A DNA stretch of 64,000 nucleotides from NCBI GenBank assembly GCA_028829895.1, contig CM054179.1:72203663-72267662 (forward strand). Reading direction: 5' to 3'. Made by a program: the position numbers and the translations under genes. Every line of letters begins with the position of its first letter. The stretch's first letter is position 1. Below, piece after piece: positions 1 through 14,100 of the stretch. The stretch is from Sinotaia quadrata (taxonomy: Eukaryota; Mollusca; Gastropoda; Architaenioglossa; Viviparidae). A model generated the notes under the pieces. That model did not search any database, was not told the origin of the DNA, and worked only from the letters and a program-made list of their open reading frames with translations.

Positions 1-1226
1 TCATTATTTATTGTTAAATTAAATTTTAAAAAATGATATATCTGAGAAATAAGTAATTCACGACGCATGCACACCTACTTATAACTTCCGGTGACGTACT
101 TTTGCTTTATCTACTCGTTATTTTGAAGAAGAAAGCAAGTAAATTTATAATAATAATAAAATTTTAAATAATAAAAATAATAAGAACCGATATTGTAAAT
201 ATCTTGTAAATCAACGTAAGCGTATTGGTTAAAGCACAGAGCTAGAAGTTCCTTAAGGGTTAACTGTGTTTAAAGGAGAGAGGAGTTAATTGAATCTGTC
301 TGCATGAATTCTTGGCGCTTCTGACAAAATGCATCTAGGAATATCACGTCGGATTTCTCAAGGATTTGCTGAGTGTTTCCGCTGGATTTTGATTTTGATA
401 TGAGTTCCCACAACATCTTTTCACTTTGGAAATGAAGCAGATAGTGGGGTTCATAGTTAAAATCCTAACAATGGAGTAATGTTTTATGACATGGCTGTAA
501 AAGTGACATTACCACGGGTCCTCTCTGAGTGGTACGAGATAAACTGCCGTGTCAGTTTGACAGCACGCTTATTGTAATAGCAAATTGTTATTTTTAATGT
601 ATTGTCCCCCAACCTTGACTTTGACCTAGATATTCGTAAACTTCAAAATCTTTTGAGTGGGGTTAGAGAAAGACTGCAAAACGATACGGGTCATACCTAA
701 AACAATGTGGGCACTTCAAGTGACTTCCCTTGACTGCAAAACGACACAGGACATGTCAAAATGAAACAGTTCATGTCTGGAACAATATGGATCACGTGTT
801 AATCCATAAAACAAAGTGAAGAGATGAGTGTACAAGAATACAATCGCCCAGCAATACATACACTATTAAACATATAAAATAATGAAAAGTATTTCATGGG
901 CTAGTTCATGTTATTTAAAGTAATATTTCGCAACGTTGTAGATGTAATATTTTTATTGTCTTTTGTACAGTACGATGAGTGACAATTATATGAATTATGG
1001 TTTTGCTTTGCACTAGTCCGGGTTGTAATATATTTATTAAATGAGGTCACTCAAGTTTGAGTAAATATTGCATTGGTTTGAATATAATAAATATTTTATT
1101 GGAATAAATATGATAAGTATTACAGAAAACAAAGACGCATTTGTATAGGTCACTAACACTTACCTAATCAAACTAATTGTTCAAATTAAATGGTAGATTG
1201 TTCACACCTCTGCCGTTTTTTATGTT

Positions 1227-1610
1227 TGTGGCAGAGTAAATTTGCTTATCCCTATTTCTAAGCTTAATTGTTTTATTTAATTGTTAAATTGTCGAAGAGA
1301 CCCGATCTTGGGCATTTCGTATTTGTGTGTCAGAGTTGGAGTAAACACTCGAGTTGAGAATATGCTAGAAATTGCTGAAGCAATGTAAGCTAATTCCAAC
1401 TAGATGAGTAGTTTTTATTATCCAATAAGATGTACGAGAGCGAGATCAGCCAATGGACTGAGATTAAAAGTTAACCTGCTGTAGATAATTCTATTGTCTA
1501 ATCACATTGAATTTGGTGTGGAAAGAAGTCCGGTCATGAAAGGCGGCCATTAGCTTAATGGTGAGTTAATTGAGTGATTGAGAGAGAATGGACTTAGAAA
1601 TATTTCGTGC
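1227..1610 (+). repeat. dispersed repeat, copy 1 (TGTGGCAGAGTAAAT family)
   Basis: Begins TGTGGCAGAGTAAATTTGC and runs through a CAGAGTTGGAGTAAAC block to a GTCCGGTCATGAAAG block. The same blocks recur in the same order at 23980-24330, and more diverged at 6985-7215. All copies start TGTGG, which would fit a solo LTR, but I could not define the 3' end or a target-site duplication. Confidence 0.6.
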
Positions 1611-2740
1611 ATTTTTGCTTTGATATGTTATACTTGCATTTTATGTAGAGATGCATTATGTGAGTAGACTATTATTTCTACAGATTGTGAACTATGATAC
1701 TTATATGTAGTACGCTAAACACTTGACATCGTTTCTAGAGAAACAGCTTGGATGGCATACTAGTTTGTTAAAGAAGCAGCCAATATGGAAGCCCTCTGTT
1801 TACTTGGATCATGGTAGTGGGGGTGATGTTTGCAGACTGGAAAATCCAACGAGACTGATTTAGTAAGCGTGGGCATGGTCATTGAAAACAACTTCGTGTC
1901 TTGTCTGTATGGGTCTGTACTGTATTGTTGTGTGTAAGTGTAACCCTTGAAGCCGCCCACGTTTTACTTTTAAAATAAATTATCGCTATTTAACTGAATG
2001 TCATCTTCTCGTTAGCCTGTTATCATAGAGTAGTGATTAATATGCAGATGCACATAGTTTCCTTCGAACTGACTTTTCAAATGAATGGATTTGAACTTCT
2101 GAAATTATTTCTGACAATCCCTTTCTAGTACTACATAGCTGTCTGCAGATAGTTTTAATATTAGACCTGTATTTTTATTTATTTGTTTCTTTTTCTGTAC
2201 TGTATTTTGATTAGTACAGCTCTGCACTCTAAAATGTTTATTAAATTATTACTCTTATTTTAAAGATCGGTTTGTCATTGTCTGATTTGAGAATTGAGTA
2301 TTTGTAACTGTGTTGTTACGTCGAACTAGCTGTCTACCACGTGACATACTATTGTTCTTCTTATCTCATTTTCAATGTGATGAATCAGTAGCAGAGGCTA
2401 GGGGTGGGGGTTTGGTGAGTCATAGGTTTACAAAAGAGGTACTGATCTATAGGAAAATAGGTCTTATGGAATATTAATGTTTAACTCATGGATTATACCG
2501 ATTTAATAATAGTAAACATTAACCACGCTTTTTCAGAGTTACGCAATACAAACATTAAAATTTATACAGCGTTAAATAGCATAACACCCTAATTTATTTT
2601 CATGTTATGGTATTTTTAGTTTTCTTATGTGTTTGAGTAGTTTATATAAAGCCTTAGTGTTCTTTTATGTGTAATTATTTTTAGGCTCTTTGGGCTTGCA
2701 CAAAGTGGTTTATCAAGACTTCATTATGTGTATTAGTTTA

Positions 2741-2743
<3 letters not shown>

Positions 2744-2815
<72 letters not shown>

Positions 2816-2829
2816 AACACACACACACA
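2744..2829. repeat. (CA)n microsatellite
   Basis: About 43 nearly perfect CA dinucleotides with a few interruptions. The open frame across it (Thr-His repeats) is an artefact of the repeat. Confidence 0.95.
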
Positions 2830-3703
2830 GACATGCAATCACACAATCACACAATTACACATACATATGCAATATTGTCTGTGAACATTTATTTGAGAGG
2901 TATTTTTAATTTCTTTATTATAAGTATTGTATTGTATATTACATTTTTATTTTTATAAATGATATAATAAATATAAATGTATAAGTATAAAATGTAACAG
3001 ATTTAATTCGTGTATGCCCCAGCAGAATAAAAAAACCCAACAACATTGGATGTATATTAAGGTAACACAAAATTCGCGATTATACACGCATCCCAAAGCC
3101 TAGCAAGAAGCGTAATATATAATCCTTGTAAAAATATGAATATTTCTTACATTGTCATCGCTTACAAAATACTTACTATATAAATCCTTTCATAATTTGT
3201 ATGATCTGCGTCATATAGAAACTATTTATTAAATGGCGTATCTTTCGAAATATTTATTATATAGAATACGGTATGACTCATTCGACTTCACAAGTCGTTA
3301 ATTGCGCACATTCTTGATGGAAACGTTTATTTATTTATATATTATGTTCATAGTTGCCATCCATTCAAATAGTGGACTCTGAGGTTCAATTGACAAGTTG
3401 TGTAAAGATACCACTAAAACAGCTGATCTGTGCGTTTGTAGTTGAAAATATTCTATACAACTGGGCGAGTGTGTACTGTTGGTCTATGTAAACAAAAACA
3501 CCATTGCTCTCCAACCATGATGGTTTAGCTTGAAATGAAAAATCTTGAAGTTTCGTTAGGATTGAAAGTGACGCTATTTGTAAAGCGGATAAAAAATTAT
3601 TAACTTTCTTCGCGTTAATTTGTCTTATGTCTATTAGTAATATTTGGCGGAACAAGAAAAGCAAGGGATGTAAGTTTAACTGGATTCGATTTCAATAAAG
3701 AAT

Positions 3704-3990
3704 TATTAATTCAGAATATTATCAAACTAGGGCACACAGTATGTGTATTTTGACGAAATCTCTGTGTTAGTACTTATTAATTCAGAATATTATCAAACTA
3801 GGGCACACAGTATGTGTATTTTGACGAAATCTCTGTGTTAGTACTTATTAATTCAGAATATTATCAAACTAGGGCACACAGTATGTGTATTTTGACGAAA
3901 TCTCTGTGTTAGTACTTATTAATTCAGAATATTATCAAACTAGGGCACACAGTATGTATATTTTGACGAAATCTCTGTGTTAGTACTTAT
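3704..3990. repeat. 71-bp tandem repeat, 4 copies
   Basis: Four almost identical 71-bp units. The motif ATCAAACTAGGGCACACAGT recurs at 3721, 3792, 3863 and 3934. It lies about 1 kb upstream of the gene 1 start codon; gene 2 has only scattered related sequence at this place. Confidence 0.9.
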
Positions 3991-4224
3991 TGTTTGCCAT
4001 GGTAAATCTCTATGAAACAAACAAGAGGGCTCGCAGTCGAAAACCAAGACAGTCTTACATGCTTGCATTGAGACGAACGGCTGTCACTGGACTGCCTATA
4101 TTTTAGATGCTATGATTGGATTAATATTCTTAATATTCTTTTATGATTTCTAGAACTTGTATTCATACGGGAGACACAATTATTCAAATTCGTATTACTT
4201 TTATATAAGGGTGATACAGCAGTT

Positions 4225-4558
4225 CAATTGGTTATTCACATTCATAGACTATCATCAGGAGACTGTTAATCACCTTCATAGACTCTCATAAGGAGACTTT
4301 TATTCACATTCACATATTGTCATAAGGAGACTGTTAATCACATTCATAGACTATCATCAGGAGACTGTTAATCACCTTCATAGACTCTCATAAGGAGACT
4401 TTTACTCACATTCACATATTGTCATAAGGAGACTGTTATTCACATTCACATATTGTCATAAGGAGACTGTTAATCACATTCATAGACTATCATCAGGAGA
4501 CTGTTAATCACCTTCATAGACTCTCATAAAGAGACTGTTATTCACATTCACATATTGT
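4225..4558. repeat. about 30-bp degenerate minisatellite in the 5' flank
   Basis: About ten units built on CATAGACT..CATAAGGAGACTGTTA.TCAC, arranged in a higher-order pattern of three variants. Gene 2 has a shorter, diverged relative at about 38330-38430 (CAGACTCTTATAGGAGTGAT twice). Confidence 0.85.
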
Positions 4559-4816
4559 CTAATTGTAAGCAGATAATTTGAGAATGGTATCACTACCGCC
4601 ATAGGAGTATAGAGTAAACTACTGTATACAAAATTATTCAAGTTAAATTTCGATGAATAATATCAGGGCTTATTTATTGTGGTTTTTTTGTACTGATTAG
4701 AATTCCGCCTGTCTCCATATTATTTTTCTGAAGAAAGTAACAGGTCTGCGAAAACCAGAAAAGAAGAAAAAACAGAGAAGTTTCAATCGTGGACTGAAGT
4801 CAGTTCATTGCCAGAG

Positions 4817-5024
4817 ATGGTGACTCTGGTCGGAGTACGCGTGTTGAGGGGTCCGGACTGGGAGGATGGTGATGAGGACGGAGGGGAAGGACACCTGGGG
4901 ACTATCAGACAGTTGCTTAGCAACCACAAGGTGAGCGTCGTTTGGGACAATGGCAACGAGAGCACCTACAGAGCTGGCACTGATGGTAAATTCGATCTAC
5001 GGATTTTCGACACAGCCCAAGCAG
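4817..5024 (+). CDS. gene 1 exon 1: first MIB/HERC2 domain
   Basis: Encodes MVTLVGVRVLRGPDW..., with the typical MIB/HERC2 pattern G..V.RGPDW..GD.DGG.GH.G and later VVWDNGNESTYRAG. The start is the ATG at 4817, in a good context (G at -3 and +4), directly before the domain. The exon ends in phase 1 at a GTAAAT donor. Intron 1 (5025-8650) holds a GT tract, a 34-bp and a 56-bp minisatellite, a 75-bp duplication, a dispersed repeat and a gag-protease relict. Confidence 0.85.
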
Positions 5025-5146
5025 GTAAATCAAAAATTAAATGAACGTTTGAAATTACAGGCACGTCTCTTAGCTAAGCAGTCTTTCTCTTTCCCATTCT
5101 CTATTAGATATTGAGATATACATACAGCAATACCTACACCAAACTC

Positions 5147-5181
<35 letters not shown>

Positions 5182-8100
5182 CGTGCGTGTTTGTGTGCGT
5201 GCGCGTGTGTGTGTGTGTGACCATTCTTAAAAGAACTATAAGCGTTTAATTCAATAAATTTTAAGTAAACATGATGCATACTTTCAAGTTTTAATCAGTA
5301 GAATATCCCCCTTTTAAAATATAATTGGCATTTACTAATATAGTCTTTGATACAATATCATACATTTTTGAAAGCAAATGGGCTGATCAACAAGTCTTTG
5401 TTATGGAATAGATCGTTGCTTTCGAGGATGACCGACATCTTCGCTTTCTAATACATATTGTTGATGTATTGAATGCTGTAGCATTATAATTATTGTTGAT
5501 GTATTGAATGCTGTAGCATTATAATTATTTTTGCTGTATTGGTTGCTGTAGCATTATAATTATTGTTGATAGACGAATAACACTGAAGTTGAAAAGAAGG
5601 ACCTGAGATAACCATATACATTTTGGGATAATCATCTGTTTTCTAATAACAAACTGGTGAATTACTAATTATTTTTTAAAGATATTATTAAATAATGTCA
5701 CTGTTCTTTTCCAATTTTTATCTTTGAACCTGACGACATTAGAGAATACACTTTTTGTTTCTGTAAAAAACCTACAATTAATTAAGTAAACAATTACATG
5801 CCTAATCTTTATTCGTACAAGCATGTTTAGTATTCTCTGCTGAATTAATGATGCAAGATGAAGTATAGAGATAAATCATTAACCTTGTGTATATACTAGT
5901 GTACTTTTGAACTTATAAATTATACCCATCAAGCAAGGATTTTTCAACATATATAAATAAATAATTGTGGTTGCTTATGTGTTGTATTGATGTTAATAAA
6001 GTTGAAAGTAAATTATGAATCGTCTAAGATGATACTATTTTTCTTGCTCCTGATTGCTGGCTGTTTTGAGATGATCGTCAACGGAAGTTGAGCAAGTGTT
6101 ACTCAGTATATGAACCACGTTGATATTGATTTGATGTTGATTGTCGATAAGATGTCTATGTCTCGTTCACATCTTTATTAATTAGTTTGATGTTGATTAT
6201 CGATAAGATGTCTGTGTCTCGTTCACATCTTTATTAATTAGTTTGATGTTGATTATCGATAAGATGTCTGTGTCTCGTTCACATCTTTATTAATTAGTTT
6301 GATGTTGATTATCGATAAGATGTCTATGTCTCGTTCACATCTTTATTAATTAGTTTGATGTTGATTATCGATAAGATGTCTGTGTCTCGTTCACATCTTT
6401 ATTAATTAGTTTGATGTTGATTATCGATAAGATGTCTATGTCTCGTTCACATCTTTATTAATTAGTTTGATGTTGATTGTCGATAAGATGTCTGTGTCTC
6501 GTTCACATCTTTATTAATTAGTTTGATGTTGATTGTCGATAAGATGTCTGTGTCTCGTTCACATCTTTATTAATTAGTTTGATGTTGATTATCGATAAGA
6601 TGTCTATGTCTCGTTCACATCTTTATTAATTAGTTTGATGTTGATTGTCGATAAGATGTCTGTGTCTCGTTCACATCTTTATTAATTAGTTTGATGTTGA
6701 TTGTCGATAAGATGTCTGTGTCTCGTTCACATCTTTATTAATTAGTTTTATGTTGATTATCGATAAGATGTCTGTGTCTCGTTCACATCTTTATTAATTA
6801 GTTTTATGAAAATGTTCCGAACAAATGAGTTTTGAGAATTGTGATATAATGTTGTAATTGTTGAACTGTTGCAATTTAATGTTATAATTTGTTTTAGTGG
6901 ATTTTAGAAGAAGACATTCTATTCTTGTGTGTGTGCTACTGAAAAAATTCCAACCATACAACTGTTTGAATTATTGAATGAATGTGTGGTGGAGTGAATT
7001 CGCTCGACCCTATTTTTAAACAATTATTATATACATTTTTAAATGTCATCGTGACATACCAACGGGTACTTCGCATGACGATATTTCTGTATGTACCAGA
7101 GTTGAAATAACAACTCAGGTGAAGAATATGCTAGAATTTGCTGATGTAAATCAAACCAGGCCACAGTGGATGAGTAATTCTTGCTCTCCAATAGTTTAAG
7201 GTTTACAAATAACGAACTAGCCGACGAAACATATCTGTTGAAGAAAGTTCCATATTGTAATCACTTTAACATGCCCCACCAACAATAGTTTCAGCCAATG
7301 TCGTCAGCGCATCACTTTAAGAAAGTTCCATATTGTAATCACTTTAACATGCCCCACCAACAATAGTTTCAGCCAATGTCGTCAGCGCATCATTTTCACA
7401 CTTGCCACCGACAATTCCTGGTTGCCATTAGCTTCAGCTTCCTATTCTGCAGCTTGCCTGTGTGTGAGTATGCACACATTGTCAAGTTAATCTGGTGTGT
7501 CATCACTGTAAGAATGTATTTACATCCCATGATAGCACTCTCAACACCATTTACTAGACAAACAGCCTGAATGCATCCACATACATACTTGCTATCTATG
7601 TATAGTTGTATACCTCCACAACCGGTACTTTATCTTTTACACCATTTTCTAGAGTAATGCTTGAAACTCTCCAGTGTAGTCACCTCCCTTCACAAGGCTA
7701 AGGTGTACGACTAACCTTTCTTTGCAACCAGTGTCACAAAGGACTGGAACACAATATCCACTTATGCATGCATTAAAACGAGGTGTGTCTCTTGGTTCCA
7801 TGACATTTGTTACCCGGACAATAACGTTTGATATGGCCTGGTTTGCCACACCTAAAGCACGCTACTTGATCATTCTTAACACCATCGTCTTTACTGTTGG
7901 AGTGAGGTGTGGGCACTCTGTCCTTTGTCCTTTTAAATGAAGGAGGTAATGACATGATTCCCGTACTTGGTTTGTGGTCAAAACTATCATTCTGTTGCTT
8001 GTACATCACTTGTTTGGTAACATGTTTGTGATGTTCAGAGTTTTATATATATCTCAGATCAGTATGTTTCCTGTATATCTCCTCATACATGTCAGATGCT

Positions 8101-11100
8101 TTTAATCAATCTGTCAAACTCTTTGGTCCTTTGTCCGTAACATAAGCTAAAAGTGCTGGGGGACATGATGACTGTAACTTGTCAATCCCAAAGTGATCCC
8201 TAACATCTTTCCCATTACTAATCTCTATTTCATCCAGTTCTAACCATCCAGCCAAGACGTTCTGTAGCTTACTAGTTGCCTGTAAAAATGTATCAGTCTG
8301 CTCTCTCTTAAAATGATGAAAACTGTACATCTCACTATCCTCTTAAAATATGCTAACAGTTCGGCCTTATAAGCCCCATACATTACATATCTTGTTCATC
8401 TGGAACAAATTGTCTCGACCTTTCATATCTGCCACTAACTGGGTGAACCATAAACGTTCTGGTAGGCCTAATCTTATTATCTATCTGTCTGTCTGTCTGT
8501 CTATCTATCTATAATACACACACATACTCATACATACACACTCACATATATATATATATATAAACACGCACATGCTGACACCCACACACTCTCAAACAAA
8601 CATGCACTCTCTCTCTCTGGTAAACTATAACTTATTTACACAATGTACAGGTGTTCAACACCCGAACCACACTTGCGCTGAATGTGGCGATGTCAATTTT
8701 TATGGCACGATGTGGACATGCAATGAATGTAGCGGAATTGACCTTTGCACTTTATGCTACTACAACGACAAGCATGACTTACGTCACCGGTTTGTGCGAG
8801 TGGACGTTTCTGGAGATGCGGGGTTAAGTAAAGGCGCCAGTGGTGTTGGTTCACCCCTCCACCCCTCCATTAAAAAGAGAAATAAATCATTTCAAAGAGT
8901 ACTCACTCCGTTTTCTTGATACGTTTAACAATTATAATTATTGATTTATATATAGACAGTTAACCTACACAATGATGGTATGTGATGTTTACAAATAATT
9001 GAAGAAATAATCAGACATTGCGAATTTTAAACAGTGTACAATCATTTTGGCAAAGCAATAGATTTACAAAACACGCTTGCCGTTATATCAAATCTTAAAC
9101 TTTCGCAACTTTCAGCGACATTTTTTTAACTTCCATAAATATAACAAACAGACTCCTGGAACATTTTGAATGCTATTAAATGAACTGTACATGTGTTTTA
9201 GGCAACTGATGAATAAACGGAAAGCCAGCATCAAAATTCGATCAGCTGGGATGTTTCCTGGTGCAAAGGTCAAACGCGGTAAGGATTGGATGTGGGGGGA
9301 CCAGGATGGAGGGCAAGGTTCAGAAGGCGTGGTAGTCGGATTTGAAAGTGTGGCTCCAGATTCTTCGAGAAACATCTTGCGCGTGAAATGGAATAACGGT
9401 GCTTCAAACAGCTATCGGATTGGCTACGCGGGTCACGTGGACATCCTGTGTTTAGAAGAAGAGCCTGGATTGTTTTATTATAGGGATCACCTACCAGTTG
9501 TGGGTAGGTAACTTTGAAAGCATTGTAAAAAGAAGTCAGGTAAATTTGTAAATTACAATGACAGTCTTATAAATCATTCATGACGAATGGCGTTTCAACC
9601 ATTTTAGTAATTAGATTATATTCTCCATTGACTTAGCAGAAATCGTTTCATTGATGAAAATATTTAATTGTAGTTAATTTTTTTTGTGTTTATGTTTATC
9701 CTTCCTTCTTTCCAAACTTCTAAACTTCCTTCATTCCAAACTTCATTCAGAGATAACCTCTTCATTTTCCGCAAACAATTGCAATTTGTTTCTCAAATAA
9801 GGTCTTACCGTCCTCGCATTATTTCTGCACTCCCCCATCCCCGAAAAAATACTTCTAACATACACTCCCTGACATGTTTTGTAATGTAAATTAATAAAAC
9901 AATAGTATGTTTTGTGTCATTTTGTCATGTTTTATGTCATTTATTTGAAGTTTTTTTTGTCTGCAGACACCACACTGTTCCAACAAACCACGAGCAAAAC
10001 AGAGAAGTCGACTCCAGAATCGTCCACTGCGTCATCTGATTCATCAGTTCTCTCTTCCGATGTAAGGGAAAGGCGAGAAACAAGTGATAACAGTTCTGAC
10101 AAGATGTCTTCCGACAAACAGTCAAAGTCGGCCGCTACTATTGGAAGTTTAAGTGGAGAAAGCACGAAAGAGTTCAAGGACACCTACACATCAAGTAGCA
10201 TAGGACACACAACTGCGAGCCCGGATTCAGAAACGGAGATAACTTACATTGAGAAAGCATATCTTTCTTTTAGTCCTTTCTCTACGAAGCTAATGGAATC
10301 GCCTCAGGGTAAGGTACACAAATGATGCATGCAAGGCGACAGGCGCCAACTTAGAACACAGGCAAACACACAAACATGGCCACACTGCACACACACATGT
10401 ACACAATACTATACATCTGCAATAAAAACAAGTGACATAGCAAAAACAAAACGTTAGGTCATTAAATTCGCGCAAGGGATGAATTCATTAATACATATCG
10501 TTAGTGATAGTTGTTCCTAATAATTATGTTCACAAGACTGGCTAGAACTGCGGATTAATGCTAAATTTGTATTTATTTCAGCAAATTTATTTTTGGATAT
10601 TTATTTTAAATATTGTACATAGTTAACATTTTATGGGGAGAAAGCAACTTTTCGAACGGGTGCTGATTTTTTCCTGATAAATTATTAATTTTCATTCTTG
10701 AAACAAATATCGTTATAAACTGAGAGGAAGGTAATCCATTAATGACTTAGATTTAATATTACTTTGTACACGATCTCATAGTCTTTCTAAAGTCGAGTAA
10801 TTATTCAGTTGAGAAACAGATTGAAGAGATGCTATTTTTATGACATTTATTTTGTTACAAAGACTCCCGGAATAACTACATAGTTATTGTACTTTAAATG
10901 CACCATTTTCATGGTACGTGTTTCAGCTCACATAAAGCACACTTCCGCCTACTTTCAACTCACATAAAGCACACTTTCGCCTACTTTCAGCTCACATAAA
11001 GCACACTTCCGCCTACTTTCAACTCACATAAAGCACACTTCCGCCTACTTTCAACGATCTACGTCATAAATTTATTGCTACATACTCGAAGCCTTCTGCC

Positions 11101-14100
11101 TCATACTTTACACTGCTACCACGTTTCAAAGACTTTCGAGTTAAAGTTACTTGATAATTCCGTACTGTCATTTTCATTGGTTGGATTTAGAATTTCCCTT
11201 ATGGGTTCAACTGACTTGACGGAAAAGAGTGTATGATTGGAAAGAGAAATAAGAAAAGACAGTATTATCGCACTGCTATACCACAGAAATACTAACAAAC
11301 TGACAACACAAAACACAATGGTAACTTTCAAAATAAAATCGATCAGGCATGAACAATAATATTACTTATTGCTTGGATTCACTTTTGTCTGATTCAATCT
11401 ATTGTATTCTGTCAGAGATTAAAATCAGTTCATTTGAACCGAGTAAAGACCCATTCGAAGGGAAGACAACCGAAGACGAGAACGAAGAGTTATCTGTGGT
11501 TATTGGAGATTATGTCTCCATACAGGTTGGAGAGGACAAGCTTAAAGAGCTGCAGCCCAACTATAGCGGATATGTGCCTGCCATGTTGTGCGTAAGTGAA
11601 AAGTTTCTAACGATGCTCTATTTTATTGAGTAATTCTTTAAGCTTTAAATTTAGTGAATTTTCGGAAAAAGGAAAGTTTCTTTTTTCCATTAAAACTTTG
11701 AAGCTCAGGAAGCTATATCGACATTTGAGATGAAATATAGAACAATCGACAGTTTTCATTCTTACTACTCTCTATTCGGAACACAAGAGAACACCACATT
11801 AAGCTGTCTATACATAGTTGTCATGGAAGAACTCCCGTTAAGGAGAAATTGTAGGCATGTATGGAACTGTAATTTACATTTGTTCATGTTGCACACACCC
11901 TCTTCTACACTGAACGCGTAATACACTTAGGCAAAGATAATTTTTAGGTCATACGTTACACTTTTTTCTGTTTCTCATCTTTGTCATTCCCCCCCCCCCT
12001 TTGACTCATTTTCAAAACACAATTAGTACGGTGATATTATTTTCTTTCTTCTTTTAATTAAACGAGAAATGCCATTTTGAAAAAAAAAATCTTGTGAGAC
12101 TCATTTCGTTTATCTAGCTCCTGGGCAGATATGGAAAAGTGAAATCATTTTCCAGAAGGCTTGGCGTGGTTGCTCAGTTCCGACGTGGTGTTTTCAGATT
12201 TAACCCAGCAGCTCTCATTAAGGTAACGCCTCTTATTCTATAACCGGTAATCATTATTACTTGAATTTAGCGTTGGAAAAGGGGGTAATTGTTGCTATTA
12301 AATAATAAAATTAATATATAATGATTAGTAAATATCCTAAAATGGTAGTTTACATTTCTCACCGCACTTTCAAATTTTAGCCAGGTATCTTGCAGAATTT
12401 AATAATTACTAGTAATTAGCTTTTTAATAATTACTAGTAATTAGTTAGTAATTTGGCTTTCGAAACCAATCCCACGCTTGACGAAATATAAATAATGTAA
12501 GACAATTAGTAAGAAAATACCAAATAATTCTTAAGTCATTTATGAATTGAATTAAGTAAACACCACTTGATCCCCATATCCATTCTGAGAATAAGTTAAC
12601 CTTTTGAGAATAAGTTAACCTTCTGAGAATAGGATTCAAACGTTTCATCATTGAATAAGTCAATGTCCGCAAAAAGATATTTACCAGGGATATTTTGGTT
12701 GTTTAGCAAGTAATTTATTCTTAAATATATGTTCATTTTAAAAAAAACAAAACAAACTTTGCACCTTCAATTCGTCACTTTGAAGCGCGTCACTCTATAA
12801 CAGGCGTCACCAAACGTTTTTCACAGTGGGCCGGATAACTGTCAAAATGACGAGCGCGGGCCACACAATCAGATAGTAGCTTGACTTGTCAGTTAATACT
12901 GGAAATAAACGATAGCTTGACTTGTCAGTTAATACTGGAAATAAACGATAGCTTGACTTGTCAGTTAACACTGGAAATAAACGATAGCTTGACTTGTCAG
13001 TTAACACTGGAAATAAACGATAGCTTGACTTGTCAGTTAACACTGGAAATAAACGATAGCTTGACTTGTCAGTTAACACTGGAAATAAACGATAGCTTGA
13101 CTTGTCAGTTAACACTGGAAATAAACGATAGCTTGACTTAGCAGTTAACACTCTGGAAATAAACGATAGCTTGCTCAGAGTCAAGCAATCTACAAAGTAA
13201 ATTCCACTGGAATGAATTAGATTCTGGAGCAGCTGTACAAATACGTATCTGGTATTTATATTGCCTCTATGTACTGTCACTTTCAATTAATCTATACATT
13301 TGTTGAAATCTTTACATTATATTTCCGATGACTAATCACTCCGATAAAGCAAAAATTCATTATGCTGGATTTCTCAGGGTCAATCATTCGATATTATATT
13401 ATTTGTAATTGCTCTACTAGTTTATAGTTTTTGAAGTGCATTACAGTTTTGTATTGAATGCGTTTGTAGTCACTTCAAATGATCACTCTGACCAGTGAGG
13501 TGCGAAGGTCAAGGATGGCGGAAAAGTAATAGATGTACTAATCCGCTCTTTAGTGTCCAACAGCTGAAAGAATATTTCAAAGTTATCTGTCAGATCATCA
13601 TCACAAGTCTTACGAGCCTTACAGCAAGAAAGGTTGCAAAAATATACGATGGAAAAGAAAGACCGAAAAAAATAATACAAAGTTTGATTAATCAGGAAAT
13701 TAAGGTGACAATGAAGATGATGATGATGATGATGATAATGCTGCTACTGTTAACAATATATAGAGTCTGGCGTTATCAATGCAAATAGATAAGCGTGATC
13801 TGTGTATATATATATATATGAAATTTATTTCAATTCTGGCATTGCTTGACAGGTTCCAAACCTAACAGAAGGAGACATTGTACGCATTCGGCGAGACATT
13901 GAAAAGGTCAAGGTCCTTTGTGAAAGAGTGACCTGGATTGATATAATGAAAGAGGTAAATAAACTGTTCGTTTGAGTTTTAAAATATTACTGTCACAGCT
14001 TTTTGTGGTGTTTAGGGGAGAGGTGTGATGGTAAATTAATTTAAGAAATTAAACAACTTAGTGTAAGTAAGTAATATGGTTTATTCTTTAAGGGTTTTCC

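Larger units (their letters stand above)
1..3380. other. upstream intergenic DNA, no gene recognised
   Basis: AT-rich DNA in which I see no exon with recognisable protein homology and no RNA gene. The short open frames here lack codon structure or known motifs. It holds one copy of a dispersed repeat and a long CA tract, listed separately. Confidence 0.6.
3380..4816 (+). promoter_or_regulatory. 5' flank of MIB-like gene 1, shared with gene 2
   Basis: Blocks here recur upstream of gene 2 in the same order: an AAACAGCTGATC block (3418 and 37438), a GAAGTTTCGTTAGG block (about 3546 and 37560), GGTGATACA motifs, and the last ~45 bases before the start codon, which are almost identical. The flank was therefore duplicated with the gene and should contain the promoter and 5' UTR. 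I see no clear TATA box and cannot place the transcription start. A CAG just upstream of AAAAGAAG (near 4760) could be an acceptor for a 5' UTR exon. Confidence 0.5.

Noticed and set aside
3386..3664. 92-codon minus-strand frame in the 5' flank of gene 1
   Set aside because: The homologous flank of gene 2 does not keep the frame, so it is chance.
12807..13286. Open frames on both strands with repeated 12-residue units
   Set aside because: They come from a 36-bp minisatellite whose length is a multiple of three; no start context and no homology.
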